Assembly (NCBI RefSeq): GCF_030142155.1
Contig: NZ_CP126247.1
Location: 1,860,001-1,924,000, forward strand
Length of the DNA stretch: 64,000 bases
Direction of reading: 5' to 3'
Source of the DNA: Arthrobacter sp. zg-Y820
Lineage (GTDB): Bacteria; Actinomycetota; Actinomycetes; Actinomycetales; Micrococcaceae
Shown here: positions 25,650 through 33,767 of the stretch, one piece after another
Numbering within the stretch: position 1 is the first letter of the stretch
How the letters are laid out: each line of letters begins with the position of its first letter
The notes under the pieces: generated by a model
What the model saw: only the letters and a program-made list of their open reading frames with translations
What the model was told of the DNA's origin: nothing
Database searches by the model: none
Made by a program: the position numbers and the translations under genes

Positions 25650-26990
25650 TTACTGGACTCTGCTGTCGAGCCCGTACTGATCCGGCACTCCGAGGTGGTC
25701 CCGGAGAGTGCTTCCTTCGTAGTCGGCGGCCATGAGGCCGCGTTCCTGAAGAATCGGTACGACCTCGTCTACGAAGGTGTCGACGCCGTCCTCGTAGACA
25801 TCGACGGATACCCAGAATCCGTCCACTGCTTCTGCCTCGAACCATTCCTGCATGTGGTCCGCGGTGACGGTTGCATCGCCGACCGGGGTGGGGTGGTAGT
25901 CGATGATGCCGTGGGCCAGGATGTCGCGAATGGTCCAGCCTTCGCGGGCGACCTCGAGGGCCCGGAGGGAACGCGGATCGAACGGACTTGCCTGTGCCGC
26001 TGCCAGTTGGTGCGGGGTCAGGGGCTGATCCAGCTGGCTGGGTTCCAGGTTCAGTCCGAGCATTGACCCGAGGTAGGGAACCCGTTGCGGGAAGATCCGT
26101 TCGCCGAGCATGAGCCGCCGGTCCAGTGCTGCGCGCTTGGTGGCGCCGATGGCCGGCATGAGGCCGGCGAAATACTTGATTTCGTCCGGGTTGCGTCCTG
26201 ACCGGCGGGCCGCATCGCGGGCTGCCTCACGTTGGGCGCGTGCGTCCTCGATGGTGAAGGCCGCGCCGATGACTCCGCTGGCGTACCGCCCGGCCAGTCC
26301 CAGCCCGTACTCGCCCCCACCTGCAGAGAAGATGACGGGTTGTCCCTGCTCGGACGGCGGAATGGGCAGCGGGCCGCGTGAGGAGACGATCCCGCCCCGG
26401 AGGTCGACGGGACGGATTTTCGAGGCATCAGCGAAACGTCCGGTTTCCTTGTTCCTGGTCCAGGCGTCTTTCTCCCAGCTTCCCCACAGCGCCTGGGCGA
26501 TCTGGATCGTCTCGTGTGCACGCTGGTAGCGCTCCGGGCGCGGAGCAATTTCCTGGCCGAAGTTCGCAGCAGCCGAGGGGTCGCTGGTGGTTACGGCATT
26601 CCAGCCGGCGCGGCCGTGGCTCAGGACGTCAAGTGCCTTGAACTGCCGGGCGATGTTGTAGGGCTCGTTGAAGGTCGTGGATCCGGTGGCAACGAGGCCG
26701 ATGCGTTCGGTTCCCCGGGCGATGGCCGCCAGGGCCATCATCGGGTCCAGGGTCATCTGCGGGGCGTCGTGGTTCACGTCGCTGGTCAGGGCGGGGGTGT
26801 CTGGGAGGAACAGGAAAGCGACTTTCCCTCGTTCAGCAGCCTGCGCGTACCGGACCAGCGCGTCGTAGCTCGTGTAGTTGGACGGATCAACGCCGGGCAT
26901 CCGCCAGGCGGAGGGCTGGGAACCGTAGCCGTTGTTGAGGTGCATGCCAAGAATCATTGCGCGCTGGCTCTTGAGCGTTCTTTTAGTCAT
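25650..26990 (-). CDS. LLM-class FMN-dependent monooxygenase
   Basis: A 446-residue member of the same luciferase-like superfamily as its convergent neighbour. YAQAAERGKVAFLFLPD, VLSHGRAGWNAVTTSDP and the late VDGFWVSVDVYEDGVDTFVDEVVPILQERG are family-typical. It lies downstream of a MerR regulator on the same strand and is preceded by a MerR-type palindromic promoter only a few bases from its ATG. No ribosome site is seen, so the message may be leaderless. Substrate unknown; location suggests another organosulfur or xenobiotic. Confidence 0.9.
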   Translation of the reverse strand: MTKRTLKSQRAMILGMHLNNGYGSQPSAWRMPGVDPSNYTSYDALVRYAQAAERGKVAFLFLPDTPALTSDVNHDAPQMTLDPMMALAAIARGTERIGLVATGSTTFNEPYNIARQFKALDVLSHGRAGWNAVTTSDPSAAANFGQEIAPRPERYQRAHETIQIAQALWGSWEKDAWTRNKETGRFADASKIRPVDLRGGIVSSRGPLPIPPSEQGQPVIFSAGGGEYGLGLAGRYASGVIGAAFTIEDARAQREAARDAARRSGRNPDEIKYFAGLMPAIGATKRAALDRRLMLGERIFPQRVPYLGSMLGLNLEPSQLDQPLTPHQLAAAQASPFDPRSLRALEVAREGWTIRDILAHGIIDYHPTPVGDATVTADHMQEWFEAEAVDGFWVSVDVYEDGVDTFVDEVVPILQERGLMAADYEGSTLRDHLGVPDQYGLDSRVQ

Positions 26991-26991
26991 G

Positions 26992-27026
26992 CACTAATGG
27001 TGCAACCTTGCCATTAGTGTCAAGGT
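26992..27026 (-). promoter_or_regulatory. MerR-type promoter/operator with two interlocked palindromes
   Basis: Two perfect inverted repeats overlap: CACTAATGG/CCATTAGTG (26992-27000 and 27011-27019) and ACCTTG/CAAGGT (27005-27010 and 27021-27026), both with 10-bp spacers. On the minus strand TTGACA forms a -35 and CATTAG, 18 bp later, a -10, placing the start at or beside the ATG of the monooxygenase gene. An operator lying between -35 and -10 is the MerR arrangement. Confidence 0.72.
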
Positions 27027-27070
27027 CAAATCGGGAAGGTGGTGACTGGTCCGTGTGCCAGCGAGGGGAC

Positions 27071-27460
27071 CTAGCTCGCGGCGGACTCCTGCGACGCTGC
27101 CGCGGCGCGGTCCAGGGCCTCAACGTAGCGGGTGATCGCGTCCCGGTTCTGGATCAGGAAGTCAATCTTCACGCTCATCCGGTCCCGCTCCACCAGTAGG
27201 AGCTCTTTCAGCTCCGGGTCCGGGTCATCCACGACAATGCTCTGCGGCTTGTCCAGGCACGGCAGAATATCGGCAACAATGCGGGTCGGGATTCCCGAGT
27301 CCACCAGCCCGCGGATCTTCTGCACCCTGTCCACGAGGTAGTCGTCGTAGACGCGGTATCCGTTCTGCAGGCGCTGGGGGCTGATCAGGCCCTGTTCCTC
27401 GTAATACCGCAGCATCCGGGCAGGTACCCCGGTCTTTCGTGCCAGTTCACCGATGCGCAT
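27071..27460 (-). CDS. MerR family transcriptional regulator
   Basis: A 129-residue regulator. The winged HTH begins MRIGELARKTGVPARMLRYYEEQGLI with the second region NGYRVYDDYLVDRV, followed by a long dimerisation helix. No C-terminal cysteine cluster is present, so it is not a typical metal sensor; the effector is likely organic. It is 80 bp upstream of the monooxygenase gene, with a MerR-type operator in the gap. The 245 bp upstream (27461-27705) show no gene. Confidence 0.92.
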   Translation of the reverse strand: MRIGELARKTGVPARMLRYYEEQGLISPQRLQNGYRVYDDYLVDRVQKIRGLVDSGIPTRIVADILPCLDKPQSIVVDDPDPELKELLLVERDRMSVKIDFLIQNRDAITRYVEALDRAAAASQESAAS

Positions 27461-27705
27461 GGCTTCCGTTCCGTTTCCGACTGAACCTTCACAGGAATGA
27501 CAAAGTTGAGACTATACCCAGCCGTTCCGTCACCAGAACACGGCCCGTGGCGGACTGGCAAAGCTCTAGCCAAAAGTCTCCCGGCCTTCTGGAAAACCGG
27601 CGCAGCCACTGCCCTGTGCCGACCCTGTGACCTCGCAGAGGTCCGTCATAGCAACGAGCGGGAGGATGAGTGCGCGCCCCCAGTCAAACGCTCGGAGAAT
27701 AGAAG

Positions 27706-28026
27706 ATGAATATCCTGATCCTTGTTGCGGCGGACCTCGCCGCAATTTTTATGCTGACTTTCGGCCGGGCCACCATCGATTCCGACGTCACCTGGAGCCT
27801 GCCCGGCCACCCCGGCTCGACACTGGACCGGAAAGTGGTGGTGGAAACCAAGTCGGGATCCGCCGCCGGGGCCCTGGACCGGCACCTGTGGGCCCACGGC
27901 GTGCGCCCCTCACGCATTTCCAAGTTCGCCACCGGCCTCGCCGCCCTTTGCCCGGGCCTGCCGTCCAACCGCTGGCACCGGACTCTGATGCGCGACCTCA
28001 CGCTGCGCCCGGCCTCCGCCGGGTAA
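27706..28026 (+). pseudogene. chimeric remnant: DUF4956 N-terminus joined to polyphosphate polymerase (VTC) C-terminus
   Basis: The first 20 codons (MNILILVAADLAAIFMLTFG) look like the membrane start of a DUF4956 protein. From about codon 22, TIDSDVTWSLPG, VVVETKSGSAAGALDR and RPSRISKFATGLAAL match the end of a VTC-type polyphosphate polymerase domain. These are normally separate neighbouring genes in an actinobacterial polyphosphate/DUF4956/CotH cluster, so the frame appears to be an accidental deletion fusion. Too short (106 residues) to be functional as either. Confidence 0.65.
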
Positions 28027-28145
28027 AAAGTGCCGACTCTTCCCACCGGATTCACAATTAAGGGCTCTCCAATGTTCTTGACACCACACCGAACGGCAGG
28101 CCCTGCCGTTCGCGCTGGCCGCGCACCGCACTGACTGCTGCCGGG

Positions 28146-28727
28146 TTGGCGGTCGCTCTGGCCATTGGCGGCTGTTCAACGGCCGGTACCGGCACAGGGA
28201 CCGGCCAGAACTCCGAGGCAACGGCATTTTTCGATGACGGCACAGTGCATGAGATCAGCGTGCAGTTCAGCGACGAGGACTACCGGGCGATGCTTGCCGT
28301 AGTCGGAGTCGGGCGACAAGGACTGGATCTCCGCAACCGTCACCATCGACGGCAGCACGCTGGAAAATGTGGAACTGAGACTCAAGGGCAATTCCAGCCT
28401 GCAGGCCCTGTCCGGCAAGGGCGGCGGACCGCAGGGTGCGGGAGCGGCCGCAGCCAAAGAGGCGACCGCATCGGCCCATGCAACTGCACCCGCCGACGCG
28501 ACCGCTCCCGGTTCCAGCGGCGACGGCGCAGGGACGGCCGAATCTCCCGAGACCCTTCCCCGGCTGATCCGAACCAACAAGTTTGTTCAGGGGCAGCTGT
28601 ACCAGGGCCGCACGGACCTGGTGATCCGCGGCAACGACACCGAGGAGTACATGGACGTCTTCGAACAAAAGACCGGCGCTGAGAAGCGGCGGACATTGCC
28701 AAGTTCCTGACAGCCGAAGCTTCTTAG
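28146..28727 (+). pseudogene. CotH-kinase family lipoprotein, frameshifted and internally deleted
   Basis: The beginning encodes a lipoprotein signal (ALAIGGCS) and then FFDDGTVHEISVQFSDEDY, typical of spore-coat CotH-like kinases. Near 28305 the match shifts by one frame to ESGDKDWISATVTIDG, then VELRLKGNSSLQ, an Ala-rich insert and LPRLIRTNKFVQGQLYQGR. The kinase core after VIRGND is missing; a short piece reading DIAKFLTAEAS in another frame ends at 28727. At least one frameshift and a large deletion make it non-functional. Confidence 0.72.
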
Positions 28728-28740
28728 CATCCCCAAATGC

Positions 28741-28771
28741 CCAATGGCCCCGGAAGATCCGGGGCCATTGG
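28741..28771. terminator. bidirectional hairpin terminator
   Basis: A perfect 14-bp stem with a 3-base AGA loop lies between the decayed CotH gene and the convergent acyl-CoA dehydrogenase operon. It is the strongest simple hairpin in the window and probably terminates the leftward operon. Confidence 0.8.
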
Positions 28772-28811
28772 TCATTGCTGGTGCGCCGCCACCAGCTGCG
28801 AGGAGCAGAGG

Positions 28812-29933
28812 TCAGGCAGGAGTTCCGATCATGGGCAGGGTTTCGATCATCGATCCAAGTTCGGCCATCAGCGCCGGTGCGCTGCCCAGGGAATAGGCGT
28901 TCTGCCGGCCCCACAGGAAGTACCGGTGGATCGAATAGTCGATGTCGGCGCCCATGCCGCCGTGCAGGTGCTGCGTGGCGTGCACAACGCGCAGGCCGCC
29001 CTGTGCCGCCCACCAGGAAGCGACGAGCGACGCCGACTCCGCGTCAGCATGTTCCTGATCAACGAGCCAGGCCGCACGGCGGGTGGTGAGCTTGATCCGC
29101 TCGGCGTCCAAGTGCGCATCCGCGGCTCGGGCCGAGACAGCCTGATTGGTCGAGAGCGGACGATCGAACTGAATCCGCTCCGAGGTGTAGGCAGCAGTAA
29201 TTCTGATCGCTTCCTCACAGACACCCGCCTGGACGGCCGCCAACGCGATCCGTCCGAGCAGCCGGGCCTGCCGGACCGGAGCGCCCTCGCCGGTAAGCAG
29301 CTCAGCGGCGTCAACGTGAACGTTGGTGAGCGTGACCGTGGCTGCGGCCCCCTGGTTCGTCATCGCGATGCTCTCGCGGTGAACTCCGTCGCGGTCCACC
29401 GGCAGAAGAGCAGCGACCACGCCGGTCTCCGTCATCACCGGCACAAGCAGGGCAGCGGCGGCCGTGGCCCCCGGCACCGCGGCGAGCACGCCGTTCAGCC
29501 GCCAGCCCGCACCGTCGCGTTCGCCGCGAACCGCATTGTCCCCGTCCACGCCGGCGTCGATTGCTCCGACGATCAGTTCCGAACCGTCAAGGAAACCGGG
29601 CAGCCAGCGCTGCCGCTGCTCCTCGGTTCCCCAGTTCGCGAGCGGCAGGGCGGCCATGGCGACGGCGGAGGCCAGCGGCACCGGTGCCACCCGGCGTCCC
29701 TGCTGCTCAAGCACTGCAGTCAGGCCCAGCATGCCCAGCCCGGAGCCGCCGAACTCCTCGGGAAGCGCGAGTCCCAGGATGCCGCTCTCGGCCAGGGCGC
29801 TCCAGAGCGTCTCATCGTGGCCGCCGAGCTCACGCTCGACGTCGCGCACGCGCTGGAGCGTGGCCAGTGAGGCGAAGATTTCGTCCGCAAGCTGCGCTGC
29901 TTCGCGCAGGTCTTCATCGAGTTCGAACTGCAT
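28812..29933 (-). CDS. acyl-CoA dehydrogenase, FadE28/ChsE1-like subunit
   Basis: A 373-residue acyl-CoA dehydrogenase-fold protein. LALPEEFGGSGLGMLGLTAV, the SERIQFDRPLSTNQAVS segment and HLHGGMGADIDYSIHRYFLW are recognisable. It resembles the smaller partner of heterotetrameric steroid side-chain dehydrogenases, in which one subunit supplies FAD contacts and the other the catalytic Glu. It overlaps the upstream dehydrogenase gene by 20 bp and is last in a seven-gene operon. Assignment to the ChsE1 type is from operon order and size. Confidence 0.85.
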   Translation of the reverse strand: MQFELDEDLREAAQLADEIFASLATLQRVRDVERELGGHDETLWSALAESGILGLALPEEFGGSGLGMLGLTAVLEQQGRRVAPVPLASAVAMAALPLANWGTEEQRQRWLPGFLDGSELIVGAIDAGVDGDNAVRGERDGAGWRLNGVLAAVPGATAAAALLVPVMTETGVVAALLPVDRDGVHRESIAMTNQGAAATVTLTNVHVDAAELLTGEGAPVRQARLLGRIALAAVQAGVCEEAIRITAAYTSERIQFDRPLSTNQAVSARAADAHLDAERIKLTTRRAAWLVDQEHADAESASLVASWWAAQGGLRVVHATQHLHGGMGADIDYSIHRYFLWGRQNAYSLGSAPALMAELGSMIETLPMIGTPA

Positions 29934-31131
29934 TGGAGTCTTCTTTCTTCTCTTGGCGGCGTGCCGCCAGTGTCATTCCGAGCGCCTTGGCCGCGACGAT
30001 GTCCCGCAGGACCTCGTTGCTGCCTCCGCCGAAGGTATTGTTCTGTGCCCGACGTGCCAGCGTCTCGACGCGGCCGGAAATGGCGGCGCCCGGAGAGCCG
30101 GCGCGCAGCAGGCCTGCCACGCCGAGTACTTCCTGCAGCTTGCCGTAGACCTCCACGACGGTTTCGGTACCGATCACCTTCGCGGCGGCGGCGTCGCCGC
30201 CGGTGAGGGTGCCCGCCGCGACGTCGGCAACCAGGCGCAGGTTGACCAGATCAGCTGCGGAGAGCAGCGCGTACACCTCGGCGAGCGTGGAGCGTACCCA
30301 CGGCAGGTCGATGACGTGGCCGGAGCCCAGCGGCTCGGTGCGGGCCCACTCCACCACCAGTCCCAGCATCTCGTTCGCAATGCCGCCGCGGGCCGCCAGT
30401 GCGACCCGCTCATGGTTGAGCTGGTTGGTGATCATGCGCCAGCCGCCGTTGAGCTCGCCAACGACGTTGCTGAGCGGAATCCGCACGTCCTGGTAGTACG
30501 TGGCGGCGGTGCTGATGCCGCCGACGGTGTGGATCTCGGTGGCGGAGAAACCCGGCGCCGAGGTAGGCACCATGACCACCGAGATGCCCTTGTGGCGCGG
30601 TGCGTCCGGGTCGGTGCGCACGGCCAGCCAGATCCAGTCGGCGAAGATTCCGGCACTGGTGAACAGCTTGTTCCCGTTGATGACAAGCTCGTCGCCCTCG
30701 ATCCGCGCCGTCGTGCGCAGGGACGCGAGGTCGGTGCCGGCGCCGGGTTCGGAGTAGCCGATCGCGAAGGTCAGCTCGCCGGCGAGGATCGGCGGCAGGA
30801 AGAACTCTTTCTGCTCGGCCGTGCCGTATTTCATCAGCGCGGGGGCGACGGTGTTGAGGCTGACCAGGGACAGCGGCGCGTTGGCGCGGATCACCTCGTC
30901 GTAGAACACGAACTGGGCTTCCGGGTCCACGCCCCGCCCGCCGAATTCCTCCGGCCAGCCGAGGCCCAGCCAGCCGTCGGCGCCCATTTGTTTGAGGATC
31001 CGGGTGAAGGTGGGGCCGCCTTCCGTCTGGTGCACGAGGTCGCGGGCATCCTCGGCGCTGATGATGTCGGCGAAGTAGGCGCGCAGGTCGGTGCGCAGCT
31101 GCTTCGCCGCCGGTGAGAGATCGGGGTTCAT
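29914..31131 (-). CDS. acyl-CoA dehydrogenase, FadE29/ChsE2-like subunit
   Basis: A 405-residue acyl-CoA dehydrogenase. GLGWPEEFGGRGVDPEAQ, FAIGYSEPGAGTDLASLRT (FAD/substrate site), NGNKLFTSAG and the C-terminal NNTFGGGSNEVLRDIVA are clear. The ATG at 31131 is chosen because AGGAGCG lies just upstream; an ATG nine codons earlier has no site. With the overlapping downstream gene it likely forms a mixed-subunit dehydrogenase for a branched or ring-attached acyl-CoA, as FadE28/FadE29 do for the cholesterol side chain. Confidence 0.87.
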   Translation of the reverse strand: MNPDLSPAAKQLRTDLRAYFADIISAEDARDLVHQTEGGPTFTRILKQMGADGWLGLGWPEEFGGRGVDPEAQFVFYDEVIRANAPLSLVSLNTVAPALMKYGTAEQKEFFLPPILAGELTFAIGYSEPGAGTDLASLRTTARIEGDELVINGNKLFTSAGIFADWIWLAVRTDPDAPRHKGISVVMVPTSAPGFSATEIHTVGGISTAATYYQDVRIPLSNVVGELNGGWRMITNQLNHERVALAARGGIANEMLGLVVEWARTEPLGSGHVIDLPWVRSTLAEVYALLSAADLVNLRLVADVAAGTLTGGDAAAAKVIGTETVVEVYGKLQEVLGVAGLLRAGSPGAAISGRVETLARRAQNNTFGGGSNEVLRDIVAAKALGMTLAARRQEKKEDSNAVRTR

Positions 31132-31163
31132 TTTTCGCTCCTGGGGCTCAGTAGTCATTGGGC

Positions 31164-32342
31164 TCAGCGGTCGCTGGCGAGTACGAGTGCGCTGTGCGGC
31201 ACCGGCGAGCCGCCGGTGACCAGCACGTTGGCGAGGGTCTTGGCCGGCTGGTTGGTCGAGGTGCCGCGGATGAGGCGGACGCCTTCGGCGATGCCGTTGA
31301 CGCCGTGCATGTAACCTTCACCGAGCTGCCCGCCGTGGGTGTTGATCGGCAGGCTGCCGGTAAGTTCCAGTGCGCCGTCGGCGATCATGTCCTTGGCTTC
31401 ACCGCGTTTGCAGAACCCGTACTCCTCGAGCTGGAGCAGGACCATGGGGGTGAAGGCGTCATACAGGATGGCGGCGTCGATGCCCTCGGGCCCGTGTCCT
31501 GCCTGCTGCCACAGTTGCCGTGCCACGAGCTCCACTTCCGGCATCTCGTCGATATTGTCCCGGTAGTAGCTGGACATGGAAATCTGCTGCGGTCCCACAC
31601 CCTGTGCCGCGGCAGTGATGATCGCCGGCGGATGCGGCAGGTCGCGGGCGCGTTCGGCGCTCACGATCACCAGCGCCTGTCCGCCGTCGGTCTCCTGGCA
31701 GCAGTCCAGCAGGCGCAGGGGGTCGGCGATGAACCGGGAGGCCTGATGGTCCTCGATCGTAATGGGGCGGTTGTGGAACCACGCATTTGGGTTGTTGGCC
31801 GCGTGCTTGCGCGAGAGGACGGAAATCTGCCCGAAGTCGGCACTGGTGGCGCCGAACTCATGCATGTAGCGCCGGGCCAGGAAAGCTTCCTGGGCCGCGG
31901 GCGTCAGCAGCCCGTACGGATTGATCCAGTTCCGGTACTCCTGGTCGGTGGTTTGGGCGTAGGCAAACTGCGGCGGACCGGAGCCGAAACGGTGGCCGGA
32001 ACGCTCGTTGAAGGCCCGGTAGACGACGACGACGTCAGCGACACCGCTGGCCACCGCCATCGCTGCCTGCTGCACCGGAGCGCAGGCTCCGCCGCCGCCA
32101 TGCGGAATGCGGCTGAAGAACTTCAGCTCCGGGATGCCGAGCGCCCTGGCAACGGCAATCTCCGGATTGTTTTCCATGGAGAACAGGGAGAACCCGTCGA
32201 CTTCCTCCACTCCGATTTGGGCATCGGCCAGTGCGGCCAGCACTGCTTCGCAAGCGAGCCGCCATTCACTGCGCCCGGAGTCCTTGGAAAACTCGGTGGC
32301 GCCGATGCCCGCAATGGCCGCCCGGCCCGAAAAGCCGCTCAT
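31164..32342 (-). CDS. thiolase-fold lipid-transfer protein (Ltp2-like aldolase/thiolase)
   Basis: A 392-residue thiolase-superfamily protein. HGGGGACAPVQQAAMAV lies where thiolases carry the nucleophile region, and NTHGGQLGEGYMHG corresponds to the C-terminal His-Gly-Gly motif. In steroid catabolism Ltp2 is a retro-aldolase that works in complex with a DUF35 domain; here a separate DUF35 gene lies two genes upstream in the operon. It overlaps the MaoC gene by 4 bp. Whether it acts as aldolase or thiolase cannot be decided from sequence alone. Confidence 0.87.
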   Translation of the reverse strand: MSGFSGRAAIAGIGATEFSKDSGRSEWRLACEAVLAALADAQIGVEEVDGFSLFSMENNPEIAVARALGIPELKFFSRIPHGGGGACAPVQQAAMAVASGVADVVVVYRAFNERSGHRFGSGPPQFAYAQTTDQEYRNWINPYGLLTPAAQEAFLARRYMHEFGATSADFGQISVLSRKHAANNPNAWFHNRPITIEDHQASRFIADPLRLLDCCQETDGGQALVIVSAERARDLPHPPAIITAAAQGVGPQQISMSSYYRDNIDEMPEVELVARQLWQQAGHGPEGIDAAILYDAFTPMVLLQLEEYGFCKRGEAKDMIADGALELTGSLPINTHGGQLGEGYMHGVNGIAEGVRLIRGTSTNQPAKTLANVLVTGGSPVPHSALVLASDR

Positions 32343-32743
32343 GCTGCAGCCTCCGCCGGCAGGCTCACGCTCACCGTGGCCGTGAGGTGCGCGCCGCGGG
32401 CATGCGAGCCGACGACCTTCACCGTGGCCTGCGTTGCATCGTGCCCCACGATTTCTCCGGTCAGGTGCAGCACGTCACCCGGATAGAGGGGAACCCCGAG
32501 GCGCAGCTTGACCGAACGCAGCCGCGCGGCGGGCCCGGCCCAATCCGTGACATAACGGCCCAGCACGCCGTTGCTCGAATTGATGCTGATGAAGATGTCC
32601 GGGGAGCCGCCGCGCCGGGCGGCATCCGGATCGTGGTGCACGTCCTCGAAGTCCTGCGAGGCAATGGCGCCGGCCACGATGAAGCTGCGGTCGATCGGGA
32701 TGTCGAGCTCGGGAAGTTGATCTCCGAGTTTAAGCTTGCTCAT
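32339..32743 (-). CDS. MaoC-family hot-dog protein, ChsH1-like
   Basis: A 134-residue single hot-dog domain. DFEDVHHDPDAARRGGSPD and INSSNGVLGRYVTDW fit the MaoC/ChsH1 group; a canonical hydratase-2 Asp-x-Asn-Pro-x-His motif is not present, as in the non-catalytic ChsH1 subunit. LYPGDVLHLTGEI is the usual beta-strand pair. It overlaps both neighbours by 4 bp and probably pairs with the second MaoC protein of the operon to hydrate an enoyl-CoA. Confidence 0.85.
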   Translation of the reverse strand: MSKLKLGDQLPELDIPIDRSFIVAGAIASQDFEDVHHDPDAARRGGSPDIFISINSSNGVLGRYVTDWAGPAARLRSVKLRLGVPLYPGDVLHLTGEIVGHDATQATVKVVGSHARGAHLTATVSVSLPAEAAA

Positions 32744-33186
32744 GACGCTCCTTGCTGCTGTGTAGCGTTCGTTGTTTCGCGCCGCAGCCGGAGCCGCGGC
32801 AGTTTCTCGCCGTGGGCGTGCTCGGCAAAGTACACCTCGACGGCGCAGCCGATGGCGAGGTCGTCATGGTCGGTCGGCTCGAAATCGGCCACCAATCGGG
32901 TTCCAGTGTCCAGATCCACGAGACCGACCAGCAGCGGGTAGGTGAAGGCCGGATCCTGGGGATGGTGCACAACGGTCCAGCTGTGCAGGGTGCCCTGCCG
33001 GTTCGATTCCACCGAGTCCCACTCGAACGAGCGGCACTGCGGGCAGGTGGGTGCCGGCGGATGGCGCAGCGTGCTGCAGTCGGTGCAGCGTTGCACGACT
33101 AGGCGCCCTTCGGCCGCGGCGTCAAACCAGAACACGTTGTCGTGCGTCCGCACGAGCGGCGGAACTGCTGTTCCCGGGGCTGTCAT
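32740..33186 (-). CDS. DUF35/OB-fold zinc-ribbon protein
   Basis: A 148-residue protein with a rubredoxin-like zinc ribbon (CTDCSTLRHPPAPTCPQC, four Cys at about residues 34-51) followed by an OB fold. In igr-type systems this domain is fused to the MaoC protein ChsH2 and recruits Ltp2; here it is a free-standing gene between the two MaoC genes. It overlaps each neighbour by 4 bp. Expected role: scaffold for the Ltp-like enzyme. Confidence 0.88.
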   Translation of the reverse strand: MTAPGTAVPPLVRTHDNVFWFDAAAEGRLVVQRCTDCSTLRHPPAPTCPQCRSFEWDSVESNRQGTLHSWTVVHHPQDPAFTYPLLVGLVDLDTGTRLVADFEPTDHDDLAIGCAVEVYFAEHAHGEKLPRLRLRRETTNATQQQGAS

Positions 33187-33767
33187 GCTGTCTCCTTGGG
33201 CCGGAACCGCAGCAGCGTGAACTGTTCGGTTGTGATGGTTGCCTGTTCGGCGTCTTCGTAGCGCTTTCCGAGAGTGATGAAGTATCCCTCGCCGAGCCCT
33301 GTCTTCTTTGGGCCGACAATGGAGTCAATGGTGTAGTGGCAGGTCACGTGCATTCCCACGGTCAGTTCGCGCTCGTAATGCTGCTCCAGCTCGGTGGCGA
33401 CCACCGAGGTGTACCCCGCCTTGTCGAGCAGAAACAACAACTCGGAGTACGGGGTCTCTTCGACCACGCCGTCCCTGCGGGCGAGCTGCACTTCACGCCA
33501 TCGGCGGTATCCCGACATGATCCAGGTGGAGACCATGGCCGGGGGAGCGATCACCCCGCTGCGGCCGGTTTCCTGTGCCGCGGCGTCGTCAACGTAGACC
33601 GGATTCCGATCGTCGAGGGCCTCGGCCCAGTTGCGGATCATTGCTTCCGAGACTGCGTACCTGGCCACCCGGGGTGGTTCGGCGACCGTGCCGACGAACC
33701 GCTGGAGGTCTTCGGCGCTGAGGGCGTGTGCTGCTGCGCCGCGCTGGCTCTCTTCCAGAGTCGGCAT
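33183..33767 (-). CDS. MaoC-like dehydratase, ChsH2 MaoC-domain-like
   Basis: A 194-residue hot-dog protein. NWAEALDDRNPVYVDDAAA resembles the hydratase-2 motif with Tyr in place of the second His, and GVIAPPAMVSTWIM follows as in FAS1-type dehydratases and ChsH2. The ATG at 33767 overlaps the upstream ligase stop (ATGA). It would be the catalytic partner of the smaller MaoC protein. Domain split from DUF35 is the unusual feature. Confidence 0.86.
   Translation of the reverse strand: MPTLEESQRGAAAHALSAEDLQRFVGTVAEPPRVARYAVSEAMIRNWAEALDDRNPVYVDDAAAQETGRSGVIAPPAMVSTWIMSGYRRWREVQLARRDGVVEETPYSELLFLLDKAGYTSVVATELEQHYERELTVGMHVTCHYTIDSIVGPKKTGLGEGYFITLGKRYEDAEQATITTEQFTLLRFRPKETA

Noticed and set aside
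29464..31116. Long plus-strand frame opposite two acyl-CoA dehydrogenases
   Set aside because: Shadow of the real leftward genes; composition is Arg/Gly/Gln-rich and lacks any motif.
33001..33030. GGTTCGATTCCACC resembling a tRNA T-arm
   Set aside because: It lies within the DUF35 gene and no cloverleaf or anticodon arm can be built around it.
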